From CAZCPB01 sp964500365 (GTDB lineage Bacteria; Planctomycetota; Phycisphaerae; Phycisphaerales; UBA1924): 14,990 nt of DNA. The stretch's first letter is position 1, and the number at the start of each line of letters is the position of its first letter. The stretch is from contig CAZCPB010000088.1 of the NCBI GenBank assembly GCA_964500365.1, forward strand, positions 1-14,990, in the 5' to 3' direction. Below, one piece after another: positions 13,207 through 14,990 of this stretch. Position numbers and translations under genes: made by a program. The notes under the pieces are model-generated. The model was not told the origin of the DNA and did no database searches. It saw only the letters and a list, made by a program, of their open reading frames with translations.

Positions 13207-13363
13207 TGTCGGATGTCGGATGTGCGAGGAACACACCGGCAGGAAAGCGACCTGAGCGGATCCCGAACGAAGTGACGCCGAGTGCGGAGTTCCTCACCTC
13301 CCCGCTCGGCGGCTACCGGAATCAACGGCCGCCTCCGACATCCGACATCCCCCGTCCGACATC
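13207..13363. repeat. Inverted heptamer repeats in the divergent intergenic region
   Basis: TGTCGGATGTCGGA (13207-13220) is the exact reverse complement of TCCGACATCCGACA (13334-13347), so 14-base arms are 113 bases apart. Each arm is itself a doubled seven-base unit (TCCGACA). A third, single copy, TCCGACATC, is at 13355-13363. The region lies between the start codons of the methyltransferase (13171) and the permease (13415). Possible roles are binding sites for one regulator or a REP-like element; neither is shown. Confidence 0.5.
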
Positions 13364-13414
13364 GACGCGGCTCTCTGAACCCTTCGCCCCGCCCGCCAGT
13401 ACCATTCCCGACCC

Positions 13415-14990
13415 ATGCCAGTCCTTCTCCGTTGGCTCTTCCGACTCGGCCCCACGAACCCCATCACGGTTCGGCTGGTGCAGAACGGCTCCCGCCGCGG
13501 CAGGCACATGTACATCCGGTCGGGGTACCTCGCCGTCCTGATCGTCGTGCTGCTGTGGTCGCTGCTCATCGGCCTGGGCGGGGCGCTGTCGTACCGGGAC
13601 CTGGCGGCCAAGGGCGCGGCGAGCTTCACGACGATTGCGTTCCTTCAGGTGTCGCTGATCTGCGTGCTGGCGCCCGTGTTCATGGCCGGGGCCATCGCGC
13701 AGGAGGCAAGCCCGCGAACCTGGGAGGTTCTGCTCACCACGCCCCTGACGGCGGCGCAGATCGTCCTGGGCAACCTGCTCGGTCGGCTGTTCTTCATCCT
13801 CGCGCTCCTCTTCTGCTCGCTGCCCCTGTTCGCGCTGACGCAGTACTTCGGGGGCGTGCCGGGGACGTCGATCATGGCCAGCTACCTCATCGCGGGGTGC
13901 GCGGCACTCATGGTCGGCTCCATCGCGATCGCGCTCTCGGTGTCGCGGATGGTGGGCAAGCGGGCGGTGTTCGCGTTCTACGTGTCGGTGATCAGCTACC
14001 TCGCGGTCACCATCGGGATCGACCAGTTCCAGGGCGGCAGCGCCCCGGGCGTCCGCGTCACGTACATGACGGCGCTCAACCCGTTCCTCACGCTGTGGGC
14101 GCTGCTGAACCCCTCCACGTACACCGCGGCGCCCGAGGGCTCGATGACCGGGCTGGCGTCGTGGTTCCTCGAGCACCCGGTGCGGACGTACTGCATCATC
14201 TGCCTGGGGCTGAGCGGGGCGCTCATGATCGTCTCGGCGATCACGGTGCGGGCGGGCGGTGTCGCGCTGCTCACGGGCGAGTCGGGCGGCGTGCCCTGGT
14301 ACCGCAAGCTGTTCGGGCTCGCCGCGGCGGGGGCCGAGCACCGCGCGCCGCGCTCGGTGTGGACCAACCCGATCGCGTGGCGCGAGGCCGCGGCACGCAA
14401 CGCAACGCTGGGCCGGATCGCGGCGCGCTGGACGTTCATCACGCTGGGCGGGCTCTTCGGGCTGCTGCTGGCGATCCTGTACCACACCGGGGGCATGAAC
14501 ACCGCGGACTTCCAGCTTGCGATCATGTTCACGGTGATGGGCGAGATCGCGGTGACGGCGTTGGTGGCGATCAACATGGGGGCCACGGCGATCAGCCGCG
14601 AGCGCGAGGACGGGACGCTGGACCTGCTCCTGACGACGCCGATCACGCCGGGGCAGTACCTGTGGGGGAAGCTGCGGGGGCTGGTGGCGTACCTGCTGCC
14701 GATGCTGGCGGTGCCGCTGGGGACGCTGGTGGTGGCGTGCGGGTACGTGCTGCTCTGCCAGACTGCCGACGGCTTCGGGCCCTCCGGGGGTTTCACATAT
14801 ACAAGGAACATGGGCGCGGGCGTGGTGCTGACGCTCCCGGCGGTCCTGCCCGAGGCGGCGCTGATCATGCCGCTGGTGGCGCTGCCGTTCATCGCGGCGT
14901 GCGCGATGGTCGGGCTTCAGCAGTCGCTCAAGAGCAAGGTGACGATCTCGTCAGTGGTGGTGACGGTGGCGTTCGTCGGCGTGGGCGCGG
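13415..14990 (+). CDS. ABC transporter permease, ABC-2 type, two-lobed (runs off window)
   Basis: Integral membrane protein of at least 525 residues, cut by the right edge. It begins MPVLLRWLFRLGPTNPITVRL, crosses the membrane at LAVLIVVLLWSLLIGLGG and many later hydrophobic segments. Two equivalent halves can be seen. The first has QEASPRTWEVLLTTPLTAAQI and GNLLGRLFF; the second, about 300 residues on, has SREREDGTLDLLLTTPITPGQ and GKLRGLVAYL. This 'R-x-x-G-T-x-x-x-L-L-x-T-P' element is characteristic of ABC-2-type permeases (the cytoplasmic loop that contacts the ATPase), so the chain is probably an internal duplication or fusion. Substrate is unknown and the ATPase partner is not in the window. 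No ribosome site precedes ATG 13415; TACCAT lies nine bases upstream, consistent with a leaderless transcript. Confidence 0.9.
   Translation, partial: MPVLLRWLFRLGPTNPITVRLVQNGSRRGRHMYIRSGYLAVLIVVLLWSLLIGLGGALSYRDLAAKGAASFTTIAFLQVSLICVLAPVFMAGAIAQEASPRTWEVLLTTPLTAAQIVLGNLLGRLFFILALLFCSLPLFALTQYFGGVPGTSIMASYLIAGCAALMVGSIAIALSVSRMVGKRAVFAFYVSVISYLAVTIGIDQFQGGSAPGVRVTYMTALNPFLTLWALLNPSTYTAAPEGSMTGLASWFLEHPVRTYCIICLGLSGALMIVSAITVRAGGVALLTGESGGVPWYRKLFGLAAAGAEHRAPRSVWTNPIAWREAAARNATLGRIAARWTFITLGGLFGLLLAILYHTGGMNTADFQLAIMFTVMGEIAVTALVAINMGATAISREREDGTLDLLLTTPITPGQYLWGKLRGLVAYLLPMLAVPLGTLVVACGYVLLCQTADGFGPSGGFTYTRNMGAGVVLTLPAVLPEAALIMPLVALPFIAACAMVGLQQSLKSKVTISSVVVTVAFVGVGA

Noticed and set aside
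13172..13297. Upstream ATG at 13297 for the methyltransferase
   Set aside because: The added 42 residues show no conserved character and cover one arm of the intergenic inverted repeat; ATG 13171 begins a plausible N-terminus.
13322..14485. Long open frame on the minus strand opposite the ABC permease
   Set aside because: Arg/Gln/His-rich low-complexity product; the plus-strand frame encodes clear transmembrane helices and the ABC-2 motif.

Overview
The window is about 70% G+C bacterial DNA. It most likely comes from a Phycisphaerae-type planctomycete, an inference from gene content rather than a marker gene. Three kinds of protein point that way: secreted proteins ending in a dockerin-like double Ca-loop whose last residues are Gly-Cys ('GC-type dockerin'), secreted proteins ending in a PAPG-hydrophobic-RRRR tail (PEP-CTERM-like), and prepilin-like proteins with the H-X9-DG motif. 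There is no tRNA, rRNA, CRISPR array, insertion sequence or phage gene that I can see, and no gene-free stretch longer than about 250 bases.

Layout. 1-683 (-) is the N-terminal part of the F1 ATP synthase beta subunit. 815-1264 (-) is a small two-helix membrane protein. 1377-2057 (-) is a secreted GC-dockerin protein, divergent from a (+) run of prepilin-like protein (2239-2994), secreted GC-dockerin protein (3022-3795) and secreted PEP-CTERM-like protein (3931-4794). A second prepilin-like gene (4817-5818, -) converges on that run. 6024-6587 (+) is an isolated nuoB, and 6661-7968 (+) is a lipoprotein-type alpha/beta hydrolase. 7990-9192 (-) is a DNA adenine methyltransferase gene interrupted by an in-frame TAG inside its SAM-binding motif. 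Then comes a (+) cluster: a membrane-tethered Cys-rich protein (9356-9949), a third prepilin-like protein (10029-10709), a Met-rich PEP-CTERM-like protein (10738-11361) and its GC-dockerin paralogue (11500-12216). 12317-13171 (-) is a small-molecule-type methyltransferase. 13415 to the window end (+) is a two-lobed ABC-2-type permease, cut off by the window edge.

The most interesting material is the set of five secreted proteins. They form two related groups (A: 1377, 3022, 3931; B: 10738, 11500). Within each group the same exported body is joined to different C-terminal sorting modules, GC-dockerin in some members and PEP-CTERM-like in others. In two places a prepilin-like gene lies 27-28 bases upstream of one of them. 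The exported bodies carry short His clusters (A) or a Met/His cluster (B), and cluster B begins with a protein carrying seven Cys in about 20 residues. Together this suggests a surface-displayed, possibly metal-handling system with interchangeable anchors. Function and metal are inference. The paralogy, the anchor swap and the clustering are visible in the sequence.

The housekeeping genes (atpD, nuoB) are separated from their usual operon partners. Several genes without a ribosome binding site have a TAnnnT-like hexamer 6-9 bases before the start codon, which suggests leaderless mRNAs.
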